Position numbers and translations under genes: made by a program. From DATCDE01 sp038252405 (GTDB lineage: Bacteria > Actinomycetota > Actinomycetes > Prado026): DNA of 21,721 bases. The DNA is taken from NCBI GenBank assembly GCA_038252405.1, contig JBBSAJ010000039.1, positions 1 through 21,721 of the forward strand, read 5' to 3'. A model generated the notes under the pieces. The model ran no database searches and was not told the origin of the DNA. It saw only the letters and a program-made list of their open reading frames with translations. Below are positions 7,799-15,090 of the stretch, one piece after another; the stretch's first letter is position 1, and each line of letters starts with the position of its first letter.

Positions 7799-7804
7799 AG
7801 GCTA
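7799..7804 (-). promoter_or_regulatory. -10 box for leaderless tadA
   Basis: TAGCCT on the minus strand ends 7 bases before the GTG start. The hexamer and spacing are the same as at upp. It supports the GTG start and a leaderless transcript. Confidence 0.5.
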
Positions 7805-7825
7805 GGGCCTCCGGCGGCGGCGCCC

Positions 7826-8323
7826 TCAGTCGAGCTCGCGGTCGATGGCTCGCTCGAAGTCCTCGCCGAAGCCGAGCCGGGCCGCGATGGAGCCGAGCAT
7901 CTCGTCGGGGAACAGCTCGGCGTCCGAGCACAGGGAGGCGATCTCCATGGGCGGCAGCCCGAGATCCTCGAAGATCGTCAGGTCGCCGGCCGGTTGGATC
8001 TCGTCCAGCTCGTCGCCCACGGGCATGGGCAGCTCGAGCCGCTCGAGGACCTCCTGGGCCAGCGGCCAGTCCTGCGCAGCCGTGACGTCGGACAGCAGGA
8101 TCTCCTCGTCCTCTCCGACGACCCGGACGGCGACGAAGAAGTCGTCAGCCACCGACACCATGCCGAGGGACCCGCCCTCGGCCGGCTGCTGGCGCAGCGA
8201 CAGCACCAGGGCGTCCAGCGAGTTCGTGGCGCGGGGTGGCAGCGCCTGCACCACCCACTGTCCCTCCTCGCGGTAGGCGGCCACAGCAAAGTCGGTGGCG
8301 GTTCCCTCGCTGTCAGCGGACAT
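7826..8323 (-). CDS. tRNA adenosine deaminase-associated protein
   Basis: A 165-residue acidic protein starting MSADSEGTATDFAVAAYREE. It resembles the actinobacterial family annotated as tRNA adenosine deaminase-associated protein, found beside tadA in many genomes. No enzymatic motif is visible. The middle (LSLRQQPAEGGSLGMVSVAD, then DDFFVAVRVVGEDEEILLSDVTAAQDWPLA) looks like an alpha/beta domain, and the C terminus is acidic and helical. The start ATG 8323 was chosen because the preceding region (8324-8419) is the divergent promoter of upp; the frame stays open far upstream only as a shadow of upp. A CACGAT hexamer 6 bases before the ATG could be a leaderless -10. The molecular role is unknown. 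Confidence 0.8.
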   Translation of the reverse strand: MSADSEGTATDFAVAAYREEGQWVVQALPPRATNSLDALVLSLRQQPAEGGSLGMVSVADDFFVAVRVVGEDEEILLSDVTAAQDWPLAQEVLERLELPMPVGDELDEIQPAGDLTIFEDLGLPPMEIASLCSDAELFPDEMLGSIAARLGFGEDFERAIDRELD

Positions 8324-8406
8324 GGGCGCATCGTGACACGGTGCGGCCCGTGCGGCCAGGGTCCAGGGGTCCCCAATACGGACCGCTGGCCACTGGGCCC
8401 GGGCAC

Positions 8407-8412
8407 TAGCCT
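8407..8412 (+). promoter_or_regulatory. -10 box for leaderless upp
   Basis: TAGCCT ends 7 bases before ATG 8420, and no Shine-Dalgarno is present. This fixes the upp start and indicates transcription beginning at or next to the A of the ATG. No clear -35 was seen. Confidence 0.55.
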
Positions 8413-8419
8413 GTGCGCC

Positions 8420-9058
8420 ATGCGCGTCCACATCGCCGACCACCCGCTGGTCGCCCACAAGCTGACCACCCTGCGCGACGAGCGCACCGACTCCCCCACC
8501 TTCCGGCGCCTGGCGGAGGAGCTGGTGACGCTGCTCGCCTACGAGGCCACCCGCGACGTGCGGGTGGAGCCTTGCGAAGTGCGCACGCCGGTCGCGCCCG
8601 CGAGCGGCGTCCACCTGGCCCAGCCGCGCCCGCTCGTGGTGCCGATCCTGCGGGCCGGCCTCGGGATGCTCGAGGGCATGGTGCGCCTGATGCCGACCGC
8701 AGAGGTCGGGTTCCTCGGCATGGTCCGCGACGAGAACACCCTGGTGGCCACGACGTACGCGGACCGGCTGCCCGAGGACCTGGCCAACCGGCAGGTCTAT
8801 GTGCTGGACCCGATGCTGGCCACGGGGGGCACCCTGGTGGCCGCCATCGAGCTGCTCTTCGCGCGGGGGGCGTCGGACGTGACGGCGATCTGCCTGCTGG
8901 CGGCGCCGGAGGGCATCCGGCGGCTGCAGGACACCTTCGGCTCCCGCGCCGACGAGGTGACCGTTGTCACCGCCGGTCTGGACGAGAAGCTCAACGAGAA
9001 GGGCTACATCGTGCCCGGGCTGGGCGACGCCGGAGACCGGCTCTACGGCATCGTCTGA
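8420..9058 (+). CDS. upp: Uracil phosphoribosyltransferase
   Basis: The 212-residue cytosolic salvage enzyme forms UMP from uracil and PRPP. The start MRVHIADHPLVAHKLTTLRD is characteristic. The PRPP-binding loop is visible as VLDPMLATGGT, and the uracil-binding C terminus as EKGYIVPGLGDAGDRLYGIV. VPILRAGLGMLEGM is also a family signature. Length matches the family (208-212). The ATG at 8420 lacks a ribosome-binding site but has a TAGCCT box. The open frame extends far upstream, without meaning, over the opposite-strand tadA region. It converges with pntB, with 25 bases between the stops. Confidence 0.96.
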   Translation: MRVHIADHPLVAHKLTTLRDERTDSPTFRRLAEELVTLLAYEATRDVRVEPCEVRTPVAPASGVHLAQPRPLVVPILRAGLGMLEGMVRLMPTAEVGFLGMVRDENTLVATTYADRLPEDLANRQVYVLDPMLATGGTLVAAIELLFARGASDVTAICLLAAPEGIRRLQDTFGSRADEVTVVTAGLDEKLNEKGYIVPGLGDAGDRLYGIV

Positions 9059-9083
9059 CCCACGCGCAGATCCGCCGCTCGCG

Positions 9084-10463
9084 CTACACGTTCTTAACCG
9101 CGTTGACCACCTTGGTGAGCGAGTCCTTGGCGTCACCGAACAGCAGGGTCGTGTTCGGCCGGTACAGCAGCTCGTTCTCAATGCCGGCGAACCCCGGACG
9201 CATCGACCGCTTGAGGAAGATGACGTTCGCGGCCTGGTCCACGTCGAGGATGGGCATTCCCGAGATCGGCGTTCCGGGCTCACGCGCGGCCGGGTTGACC
9301 ACGTCGTTCGCCCCGATGACCAGGACGACGTCCGTGGTGGAGAACTGCGGGTTGACCTCGTCCATCTCCTTGAGCTGCTCGTAGGGGACGTTGGCCTCGG
9401 CAAGAAGGACGTTCATGTGCCCAGGCATCCGCCCGGCCACCGGGTGGATGCCGTAGAGGACCTCCACTCCCTTGTCCTGCAGCAGGTCCGCGAGCTCGCG
9501 GACCGTGTGCTGCGCCTGGGCGACCGCGAGGCCGTACCCGGGGACGATGATGACCTTCTGCGCGTACGCCAGCAGGATGGCCACGTCGTCCGGCCCGGTC
9601 GAGCGCACTGGACGGTCGCCCGCCACGGCAGTCGACCCCGCCATCGAGCCGCCCTTGAGCGCGCCGAACAGCGTCGAGGTGATCGGCCGGCCCATCGCCT
9701 TGGCCATGAGCCGGGTGAGGATCGTGCCGGACGCACCGACGAGCGTGCCCGCGACCAGCAGCAGCACGTTGCCGAGGACGTAGCCGGAAGCCGCGACGGT
9801 GATGCCGGTGAACGCGTTGAGCAGGGAGATCACGATGGGCACGTCGGCGCCGCCCACGGGCAGCACGAACAGGACGCCGGAGAGCAGCGACGCGATCGCC
9901 ACCACGAGCAGCACCCACAGCGCCGCGGACCCCTCGCCGGACTTCGCGAAGACGACGACCGAGCCGCCGAGGGCGGCCACCAGCGAGGCGCCGAAGAACA
10001 CGCCGTGCAGCGGCAGCACGACCGGCCGGGTCGTCATGATCTCCTGCAGCTTGAGGAAGGTGACCATCGACCCGCTGAACGAGATGCTGCCGACAATGAC
10101 GGTGAACAGCGACGCGACCAGCGCAAAACCCCCGCCGGTGTGTGGCACCTCCATGCCGGCGACGATCGCGGCGGCCCCGCCACCGACGCCGTTGAAGAGC
10201 GCGACCAGCTGCGGCATCGCGGTCATCTGCACCCGCCGGGCCACCGGCACTGCGACCGCCGAGCCCACGACGATGGCGAGCAGGATGAGCACGAGGTGGC
10301 TGAGGTCGAAGGCGATGAGCGTGGTAACCACAGCGAGCGTCGCGCCGAAGGCGCCGATCAGGTTGCCGTTGCGCGCCGACTTCGGCGAGGACAGGCCCTT
10401 GAGGGCGAGAATGAAGCAGACCGCCGCGACGAGGTAGGCGAGCGAGACCCAGGTCGACGTCAT
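9084..10463 (-). CDS. pntB: NAD(P) transhydrogenase subunit beta
   Basis: A 459-residue membrane protein of the proton-translocating transhydrogenase, which drives NADPH formation from NADH. Residues 1-260 hold about eight to nine membrane helices (domain II). Residues 280-459 form the NADP(H)-binding domain III, with VPGYGLAVAQAQ (308-319), VIGANDVVNP (382-391) and KRSMRPGFAGI (418-428) all intact. Length is normal (460-465). The ATG overlaps the pntA2 stop as ATGA (10460-10463), so the three pnt genes are coupled. The gene converges on upp. Confidence 0.96.
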   Translation of the reverse strand: MTSTWVSLAYLVAAVCFILALKGLSSPKSARNGNLIGAFGATLAVVTTLIAFDLSHLVLILLAIVVGSAVAVPVARRVQMTAMPQLVALFNGVGGGAAAIVAGMEVPHTGGGFALVASLFTVIVGSISFSGSMVTFLKLQEIMTTRPVVLPLHGVFFGASLVAALGGSVVVFAKSGEGSAALWVLLVVAIASLLSGVLFVLPVGGADVPIVISLLNAFTGITVAASGYVLGNVLLLVAGTLVGASGTILTRLMAKAMGRPITSTLFGALKGGSMAGSTAVAGDRPVRSTGPDDVAILLAYAQKVIIVPGYGLAVAQAQHTVRELADLLQDKGVEVLYGIHPVAGRMPGHMNVLLAEANVPYEQLKEMDEVNPQFSTTDVVLVIGANDVVNPAAREPGTPISGMPILDVDQAANVIFLKRSMRPGFAGIENELLYRPNTTLLFGDAKDSLTKVVNAVKNV

Positions 10464-10777
10464 GCCTTCGGCTCCTCACCGCTGGGGCGCGGAGCCGGTT
10501 TCTTGCCCTTGAACATCTCCAGCATCCGGTCGGTGACGACGAAGCCGCCGACCATGTTCATGGTGGCCAGCACGACCGCGACGAGCCCCAGCGCGAGCGC
10601 CGGCGTGGTGTCCGCTCGGCCGGTCACGATGATCGCGCCGACCAGGATCACCCCGTGGATCGCGTTCGCGCCGGACATCAACGGCGTGTGCAGCGTCGTG
10701 GAGACCTTCGAGACGACCTCGAAGCCGACGAACACCGACAGCACGAAGAAGGTCAGCAGGGCCATGTTCTCGCTCAT
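10460..10777 (-). CDS. pntA2: NAD(P) transhydrogenase alpha subunit, membrane part
   Basis: A 105-residue protein with three to four hydrophobic helices, corresponding to the membrane part of the alpha chain. Features are MALLTFFVLSVFVGFEVVSK, HTPLMSGANAIHGVIL and LATMNMVGGFVVTDRMLEMF, all conserved in domain II. In many actinobacteria and alphaproteobacteria alpha is split this way. ATG 10777 was chosen because it overlaps the pntA1 stop as ATGA; the in-frame extension upstream is Arg/Gly-rich and unlike the family. Confidence 0.94.
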   Translation of the reverse strand: MSENMALLTFFVLSVFVGFEVVSKVSTTLHTPLMSGANAIHGVILVGAIIVTGRADTTPALALGLVAVVLATMNMVGGFVVTDRMLEMFKGKKPAPRPSGEEPKA

Positions 10778-11880
10778 ACCGCCACCCCCTCGCGGACCTC
10801 TCCGTCGCGGGTGACCCAGCACCCAGCGGTGATCTCGTCCTCCCAGTCGGGCGTCACTTCACCGTCCTTCACCATGAGCAGCAGCAGGTCCACGACATTG
10901 CGGGCGAACAGCCGACTAGCGTCCAGCGGCATCTGCGAGGGGACGTCCTGGCCACCCCAGACGAGCGCACCGCCGATCTCGACCTCCTCGCCAGCCACCG
11001 AGCCCTCGACGTTGCCGCCGGACTCGGCGGCGAGGTCGATGACGACCGAGCCGGGCTTCATGGTCTCGACCATGGCCCTGGTCACCAGCAGCGGGGCGCG
11101 GCGTCCGGGCACCGACGCCGTGGTGATCACGGCGTCCGCGGCGGTGATGTACGGCGTGAGCAGCTCGCGCTGCTTGGCCGCCCGCTCCTCGGTCATCTCC
11201 CGGGCGTAGCCGCCAGCGGCCTCCAGCGACTCGAGCTCCAGCTTGATGAACTTCGCGCCCATCGACCGGACCTCGTCGGCCGAGGCCGGCCGGACGTCGT
11301 ACGCCTGGACGACGGCGCCGAGCCGCTTGGCGGTGGCGATCGCCTGCAGGCCGGCCACGCCGGCGCCCAGGACCACGAACTGAGCCGGCGGGATCGTCCC
11401 GGCGGCCGTCATGAGCAGCGGCAGAAACTTCGGCAGCCGGTCGGCGGCGACCAGCGCCGCTCGGTAGCCGGCCACCAGCGCCTGCGACGTCAGGGCGTCC
11501 ATGGACTGTGCCCGCGAGATTCGGGGCAACAGCTCCAGGGAGAACGCCGTGACGCCCGCGTCTCGGGCGGCGGCCATCCCGGCCTGGTTGGCGGTGGGTG
11601 CTGCGAAACCGACCGTGACCGCGCCGCGCCGCAGCCGGGCGATCTGCTCCGGCTGAAGGGGCGACACATGCAGGACGGCGTCCGCGTCGGCCAGCACGTC
11701 GCCGGCACGGACCTGCGCGCCGGCGGCCTCAAAGTCAGCGTCCGAGATCCGGGCGTGACGCCCGGCCCCTGACTCGACGACGAGCTCCACGCCGGAGCGC
11801 AACAGCTTGGGGATGGAGTCCGGCATGGCAGCCACACGGCACTCGCCAGCTCGGACCTCTGCGGGGACGACGACTCTCAC
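10774..11880 (-). CDS. pntA1: NAD(P) transhydrogenase alpha subunit, NAD-binding part
   Basis: The 368-residue cytosolic domain I binds NAD(H). It begins VRVVVPAEVRAGECRVAAMP, has the mobile-loop region SRAQSMDALTSQA (around residues 122-134), and a Rossmann motif VLGAGVAGLQAIATAKRLGA (from about 170) followed by YDVRP. The C terminus reaches the membrane segment, which is encoded separately by pntA2. The start was set at GTG 11880: homologues begin with the first beta strand here, and a TACGGT box ends 6 bases upstream, fitting a leaderless transcript. An in-frame TTG at 11910 would add ten residues of no family resemblance. It is the first gene of the pntA1-pntA2-pntB operon. Confidence 0.95.
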   Translation of the reverse strand: MRVVVPAEVRAGECRVAAMPDSIPKLLRSGVELVVESGAGRHARISDADFEAAGAQVRAGDVLADADAVLHVSPLQPEQIARLRRGAVTVGFAAPTANQAGMAAARDAGVTAFSLELLPRISRAQSMDALTSQALVAGYRAALVAADRLPKFLPLLMTAAGTIPPAQFVVLGAGVAGLQAIATAKRLGAVVQAYDVRPASADEVRSMGAKFIKLELESLEAAGGYAREMTEERAAKQRELLTPYITAADAVITTASVPGRRAPLLVTRAMVETMKPGSVVIDLAAESGGNVEGSVAGEEVEIGGALVWGGQDVPSQMPLDASRLFARNVVDLLLLMVKDGEVTPDWEDEITAGCWVTRDGEVREGVAV

Positions 11881-11886
11881 ATCGGC

Positions 11887-11892
11887 ACCGTA
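11887..11892 (-). promoter_or_regulatory. -10 box for leaderless pntA1
   Basis: TACGGT on the minus strand ends 6 bases before GTG 11880. No ribosome-binding site is visible upstream of either candidate start. Confidence 0.5.
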
Positions 11893-11936
11893 GTGGTACG
11901 CACCCCCCAAACGAGACAGGACCCTAGTCCCGACCC

Positions 11937-11960
11937 GGTCCCTTGGTCAGGGATGGGACC
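11937..11960. promoter_or_regulatory. Inverted repeat between divergent pntA1 and TSUP genes
   Basis: GGTCCC (11937-11942) and GGGACC (11955-11960) form 6-bp arms with a 12-base spacer in the 94-base divergent region. It could be an operator for one or both genes or a chance GC-rich dyad. Confidence 0.3.
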
Positions 11961-11974
11961 TTCGTCCTGACAGG

Positions 11975-12748
11975 ATGCGGTCCGTGAGCCTGGGCAGCGA
12001 GCTGGCACGGTTCGGCACGATGCTCGTCGCCGGGTTCGTGGCCGGCGGGATGAATGCCATCGTCGGGGCCGGCACCCTGGTGACCTTCCCGGCGCTGGTG
12101 GCTCTGGGCGTGCCGCCGCTCACCGCGAACGTCTCGAACACGGTGGGCCTGCTGCCCGGGTCGGCCGCAGGAGCCTACGGCTACCGCCGTGAGCTGGCCG
12201 GCCGCCGGGCGGTGGTGAGCCGGCTCGGAGTGCTGGCCGCGCTCGGCGGGGTCACCGGCGCCGTCCTGCTGCTCGCGCTGCCGGCCGCGGCGTTCGAGGC
12301 GATCGTCCCCGTGCTCATCGTGCTGGCCGCCGGGCTGACCGCCGTCCAGCCGTGGGTGGCGAGGCGGGTCGCCGCCAGGGGCCCCCGTCCGGCGCACGGC
12401 GGGCCGGTGCTGGCCGTCGGCGTGTTCGTCACCGGGGTGTACGGCGGCTACTTCGGCGCCGCCCAGGGGGTGATCCTCATCGCCCTGCTCGGCGTCTTCC
12501 TGGGTACCGACCTGCAGACGGCGAACGGCGTGAAGAACGTGCTGGCCGGCATCGCCAACCTGGTGGCCGCCGTGCTGTTCATCGCCCTAGCCCCGGTCAA
12601 CTGGACGGTGGCGCTCGCGGTGGGCGTGGGCGCCACGCTGGGCGGCACGGTCGGTGCCCGCTACGGCCGACAACTGCCGCAGCGAACCCTGCGGATCATC
12701 ATTGTGGTGGTGGCCGTGGTCGCCGCCGTCCGGCTCACGGTGAGGTGA
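11975..12748 (+). CDS. TSUP family (TauE/SafE-like) membrane permease
   Basis: A 257-residue membrane protein with about eight hydrophobic segments. It shows the two TSUP half-repeats: GFVAGGMNAIVGAGTLVTFPAL near the N terminus and GVYGGYFGAAQGVILIALL in the second half. Both contain the conserved Gly-rich pore loops, and SNTVGLLPGSAAGAYGYRREL is also typical. Members export or import sulfite, sulfoacetate or other organosulfur and organic anions; the substrate cannot be inferred. The start is ATG 11975 with a weak ACAGG upstream. GTG 11984 is an alternative, because CAGGAT (11971-11976) would be a leaderless -10 seven bases before it. It ends convergently with the SRPBCC gene. Confidence 0.9.
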   Translation: MRSVSLGSELARFGTMLVAGFVAGGMNAIVGAGTLVTFPALVALGVPPLTANVSNTVGLLPGSAAGAYGYRRELAGRRAVVSRLGVLAALGGVTGAVLLLALPAAAFEAIVPVLIVLAAGLTAVQPWVARRVAARGPRPAHGGPVLAVGVFVTGVYGGYFGAAQGVILIALLGVFLGTDLQTANGVKNVLAGIANLVAAVLFIALAPVNWTVALAVGVGATLGGTVGARYGRQLPQRTLRIIIVVVAVVAAVRLTVR

Positions 12749-12760
12749 CCCTCCGGGTCA
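12746..12760. terminator. Bidirectional hairpin holding both stop codons
   Basis: TGACCC-TCC-GGGTCA is a perfect 6-bp stem with a 3-base loop. Its left arm contains the TSUP stop (12746-12748) and its right arm the SRPBCC stop (12758-12760 on the minus strand). It may serve both convergent transcripts, although no T-tract follows. Confidence 0.45.
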
Positions 12761-13192
12761 GTCCTCCAGGTGGGTCTTCAGGCCATGCGCGATGCCGGCG
12801 GTGAACCGGTTGAGCACCCTTCGTCGCAGGAACCCCGGGGCCGGCAGTCCGTGGTCGACCTCGAGGGACAGCGTCACCTCGGTGCTGCCGTCGCCGAGGT
12901 CGCGCAGGTCGAACCGGCCGTTCTGGGCCTTCATCATCTGCGCCTCGACGAGCGACCACGCCATGGCGTCGTCCCCGTGCTCGTACTCCAGGGTGTAGGT
13001 GTCCGAGCCCACCCCGGTCACCATGGTGAACCGCGCGGTGGCCGGGGTGCCGTCCTCGTACTCCTCGAGGACGTCGGACTCGTGGATCTCCTTGACCCAG
13101 TGCTCCTGGCTCTCGACGTCACGGACCGCGGCCAGCACCTCGTCGAACGGCGCGTTCACCACCACGGTCACGACGCTGCGGTCGGTCGGCAT
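12758..13192 (-). CDS. SRPBCC-family protein (polyketide cyclase/START-like)
   Basis: A 144-residue soluble protein. The pattern VVTVVVNAPFDEVLAAVRDVESQEHW at the start, a central strand series with FTMVTGVGSDTYTLEYEHGD, and a long C-terminal helix are typical of the SRPBCC helix-grip fold, which encloses a hydrophobic ligand pocket. Such short actinobacterial members have no fixed function. ATG 13192 has no ribosome-binding site; TAGGGT ends 6 bases upstream. The TAG of this box is also the end of the decayed carbamate kinase frame, so the gene has its own start signal inside its neighbour's remains. Confidence 0.85.
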   Translation of the reverse strand: MPTDRSVVTVVVNAPFDEVLAAVRDVESQEHWVKEIHESDVLEEYEDGTPATARFTMVTGVGSDTYTLEYEHGDDAMAWSLVEAQMMKAQNGRFDLRDLGDGSTEVTLSLEVDHGLPAPGFLRRRVLNRFTAGIAHGLKTHLED

Positions 13193-13198
13193 GGGCCG

Positions 13199-13204
13199 AC
13201 CCTA
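13199..13204 (-). promoter_or_regulatory. -10 box for leaderless SRPBCC gene
   Basis: TAGGGT on the minus strand ends 6 bases before ATG 13192. The region upstream is the carbamate kinase remnant. Confidence 0.5.
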
Positions 13205-13857
13205 CGACCCCCCACCCAGGTCGACGATCGCCGCCACCGGGCCACCCCCGGGCGGCCCCTGGTGAACGGCGGACACCGAGACGAACACGGCCGGGTCTCC
13301 AGTGACGGCCGCGGTCACCTCGGCCGCCTCGGCGTCCAGGATCTCCAGCGGCTGGGGGAGGCGACCACCCGGCGCCAGCCCTTCTCGCCGCGGTCCTCCC
13401 ACGTCTGGCCCAGCGCGACGAACCGCTGCGCCTCCTCGGCCGGCAGGAACCGTCCGATCGGCTTGGTCGGCCGGGCGAACCCCGGGTCCGCGGCGTCCAC
13501 CAGGGTGCGGGTGACGAGCGCAGCGGCCGGACGTCGCACCCCCCGGCGGCTCATGGCCGCCTCGAGCGCGTCGAGGATGGTGAACCCGACGGTGCCCTGG
13601 GTCTGAGCGCCGCACCAGTCCAGCGGGACCGGCGGGACGACGTGCGCGGCCAGCTCATTCTTGACCAGCAGGTTGCCGACCTGAGGCCCGTTGCCGTGGG
13701 TGAGCACGACATCCACACCGGCGGAGACCAGGTCAGCGACGCGCTCCATGGCGCCCGTGATGGCGACCCGCTGGGCGGCCGAGGTCGCGGTGCCGTCGGC
13801 GCCGGTCATGGCGTTCCCGCCGAGCGCGACCAGCACGCGCCGCGAACCGTCGCCCAT
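13202..13857 (-). pseudogene. Carbamate kinase, frameshifted and C-terminally truncated
   Basis: The first 165 or so residues are a good carbamate kinase: VLVALGGNAM at the nucleotide site, LTHGNGPQVGNLLVKNELAA, GAQTQGTVGF and PTKPIGRFLPAEEAQRF. After GWRRVVASP the frame breaks at a C-run (G-run on the plus strand, around 13354-13358). One extra base would restore QPLEILDAEA, the expected continuation. The restored frame then runs 40 residues that no longer resemble the family and stops at 13202. The protein would be about 220 residues against the usual 310, losing the C-terminal ATP-binding half. A sequencing error could explain the frameshift but not the missing end. No arginine deiminase pathway genes are nearby. 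Confidence 0.78.
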
Positions 13858-14132
13858 GCCCCCTGCTTCCCGTTGGTCGGTTCAGCCGTTTGGCCGCTTC
13901 GGATCCGGCTGCCGATCCGTCCGGACTCTAGGGAGCCGACCCGTCGCCAGCACGGGCGAGGAGTGCCCAGGCAGGCGCCGCGCGTTGGTCAGGATCCGCC
14001 ACACGGGTGGCGAGCATGAGAGCCCGGAGAAGGGGCGCACAAATCGCTCCTAAGGCGCCGCTAAAGCCCTTCCCCCGCCGACGTCGGGGTGTCCTCATGG
14101 GTGTCACCACCCACGCACCTAGGGAGATCGAC
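13858..14132. promoter_or_regulatory. Upstream region of the flavin/heme redox operon
   Basis: About 275 bases separate the carbamate kinase start from the plus-strand operon. No gene stands out, although the frame of the first protein stays open back to 14007. Visible structures are the palindrome CCGACGTCGG (14078-14087) and a short GGTGTCACC dyad. I could not identify a convincing promoter, but transcription of the six-gene operon must begin here. Confidence 0.35.
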
Positions 14133-14612
14133 ATGAAGCGCACGCACCGCATCGTGGTCACCGCGGCGGCCGCCACGAGCGTCCTCGGCGGGGCCGGGGC
14201 AGCCCTCGCGGCTGTCCCCACGACGTCCCCCACGACGGCGGGCAGCAGCTCCACCTCGTCGGCGAGCGGCTCGGGCGAGAAGGAGTCGCTCAGCGCGCAG
14301 CTGGCCGACCTCGACCAGCAGATCGCCGCGCTCGGCGGCAGCCTGTCGAGCACCAGCAAGGCCTACGAGGCCCAGCTCGAGGCGCAGCGCGCGGCTGCCG
14401 AGAAGGCGGCTGCGGCTGCCGCAGCCGTTGCGCCAACGACGACGACCACCACGACCACGCCCACGACCCCGGTAGCACCCGCCCCGGTCGCCAAGTCGGC
14501 CAAGCCCCAGGCGCACGCCACCACCGGTGCCAGCGCCAGCAAGGGCGACGACTCGCACGAGCAAGAGCACGAGGGCAGCGGCAGCAGCGAGCACGGCGGT
14601 GCAGATGACTGA
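14133..14612 (+). CDS. Small exported Ala/Thr-rich coiled-coil protein with TTGAS motif
   Basis: I recognise no family. The 159-residue protein starts with a cleavable-looking signal peptide (MKRTHRIVV, a hydrophobic Ala/Gly/Val stretch, then AALAAVP around residues 23-29). It continues with a Ser/Thr-rich spacer, a heptad-like helix with Leu/Ile repeats (SLSAQLADLDQQIAALGGSL, residues 52-71, then a Lys/Ala-rich helix to 100), a Thr/Pro tract (101-119), and HATTGAS (128-134). It ends in an acidic, His-containing tail. T-G-A-S matches the core of the ApbE flavinylation site (x-x-[ST]-G-A-[ST]), though the usual preceding Asp is His. ATG 14133 has AGGGAG (14121-14126) 6 bases upstream. It overlaps the next gene by 8 bases. 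An FMN carrier role is inference. Confidence 0.75.
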   Translation: MKRTHRIVVTAAAATSVLGGAGAALAAVPTTSPTTAGSSSTSSASGSGEKESLSAQLADLDQQIAALGGSLSSTSKAYEAQLEAQRAAAEKAAAAAAAVAPTTTTTTTTPTTPVAPAPVAKSAKPQAHATTGASASKGDDSHEQEHEGSGSSEHGGADD

Positions 14613-15090
14613 CCGCCGGGGCAACAAGGCGCGCTGGTCCGCCGCGGCGCTGCTCGCGCCGGTCGCCGCGGGCCTGTTCACCGGGACCGCCGCGTGGTCG
14701 GCTTCCCACGACCCGAATCAAGCCTCGTCTGCCACGCCGGTCAGCACGCCGACACCGACTCCTACGGAGACCGTCGACCCGCAGCTGGTGGCGCTGCAGC
14801 AGGCGATCGCGAGCAGCAAGGCCCAGGTCACCGCGCTGCAGACCGCGCTGACCCAGCTCAACGCGAAGATCGCGGCGCCGGTGGCGGCCGGTACACGCAG
14901 CACCGCCGTCCGGTCCACGTCGAAGTCGACGGCCGGCTCGCCAGCCCGCTCGACGGCGCCGGCGCAGAAGCCGGCCGCGCAGAAGGCGGCCACGCCCACC
15001 CGCACCACCACCGTCGCGGCGGCCCCCGCTGCACCAGCGCCGGCCCCCGTGACGCACACCACGACAGGGGCGTCCGGGGCCAAGCCGTGA
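14605..15090 (+). CDS. Second small membrane-anchored or exported coiled-coil protein with TTGAS motif
   Basis: I recognise no family. The 161-residue protein has a basic N terminus with twin arginines (MTDRRGNKARW), then a hydrophobic segment (AAALLAPVAAGLFTGTAAW, about 13-31) serving as signal or anchor. It has a short heptad helix (PQLVALQQAIASSKAQVTAL, from residue 59, through LTQLNAKIA) and a long Ala/Pro/Thr/Lys linker. It ends in HTTTGASGAKP, so the motif T154-G-A-S157 lies five residues from the C terminus. The layout repeats that of the preceding gene, including H-x-T-T-G-A-S, so the two may be diverged paralogues and could form a coiled-coil pair. ATG 14605 lies within the end of the first gene, and its stop overlaps apbE as GTGA. 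Confidence 0.72.
   Translation: MTDRRGNKARWSAAALLAPVAAGLFTGTAAWSASHDPNQASSATPVSTPTPTPTETVDPQLVALQQAIASSKAQVTALQTALTQLNAKIAAPVAAGTRSTAVRSTSKSTAGSPARSTAPAQKPAAQKAATPTRTTTVAAAPAAPAPAPVTHTTTGASGAKP

Noticed and set aside
6386..8419. Very long plus-strand frame running into upp
   Set aside because: It crosses GH65 in another frame, the tRNA and tadA on the opposite strand. Only the part from ATG 8420 matches a protein family.
8324..9403. Minus-strand frame extending upstream of the TadA-associated protein
   Set aside because: It is antisense to upp and to noncoding sequence and rich in Arg/Ser/Thr, typical of a GC-rich shadow.
8964..10814. 616-codon plus-strand frame opposite pntB
   Set aside because: Arg/His/Asp-rich shadow of pntB-pntA2, which are unmistakable on the minus strand.
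10778..10822. N-terminal extension of pntA2
   Set aside because: Arg/Gly-rich; ATG 10777 overlaps the pntA1 stop as ATGA and matches family starts.
14007..14132. N-terminal extension of the first small exported protein
   Set aside because: Residues are basic and unlike a signal peptide, whereas ATG 14133 has a well-spaced AGGGAG and starts a normal signal sequence.
14401..14470. Tandem-repeat-like GCx and ACx runs
   Set aside because: They encode the poly-Ala helix and poly-Thr tract of the first small protein; no regular DNA repeat unit is evident.
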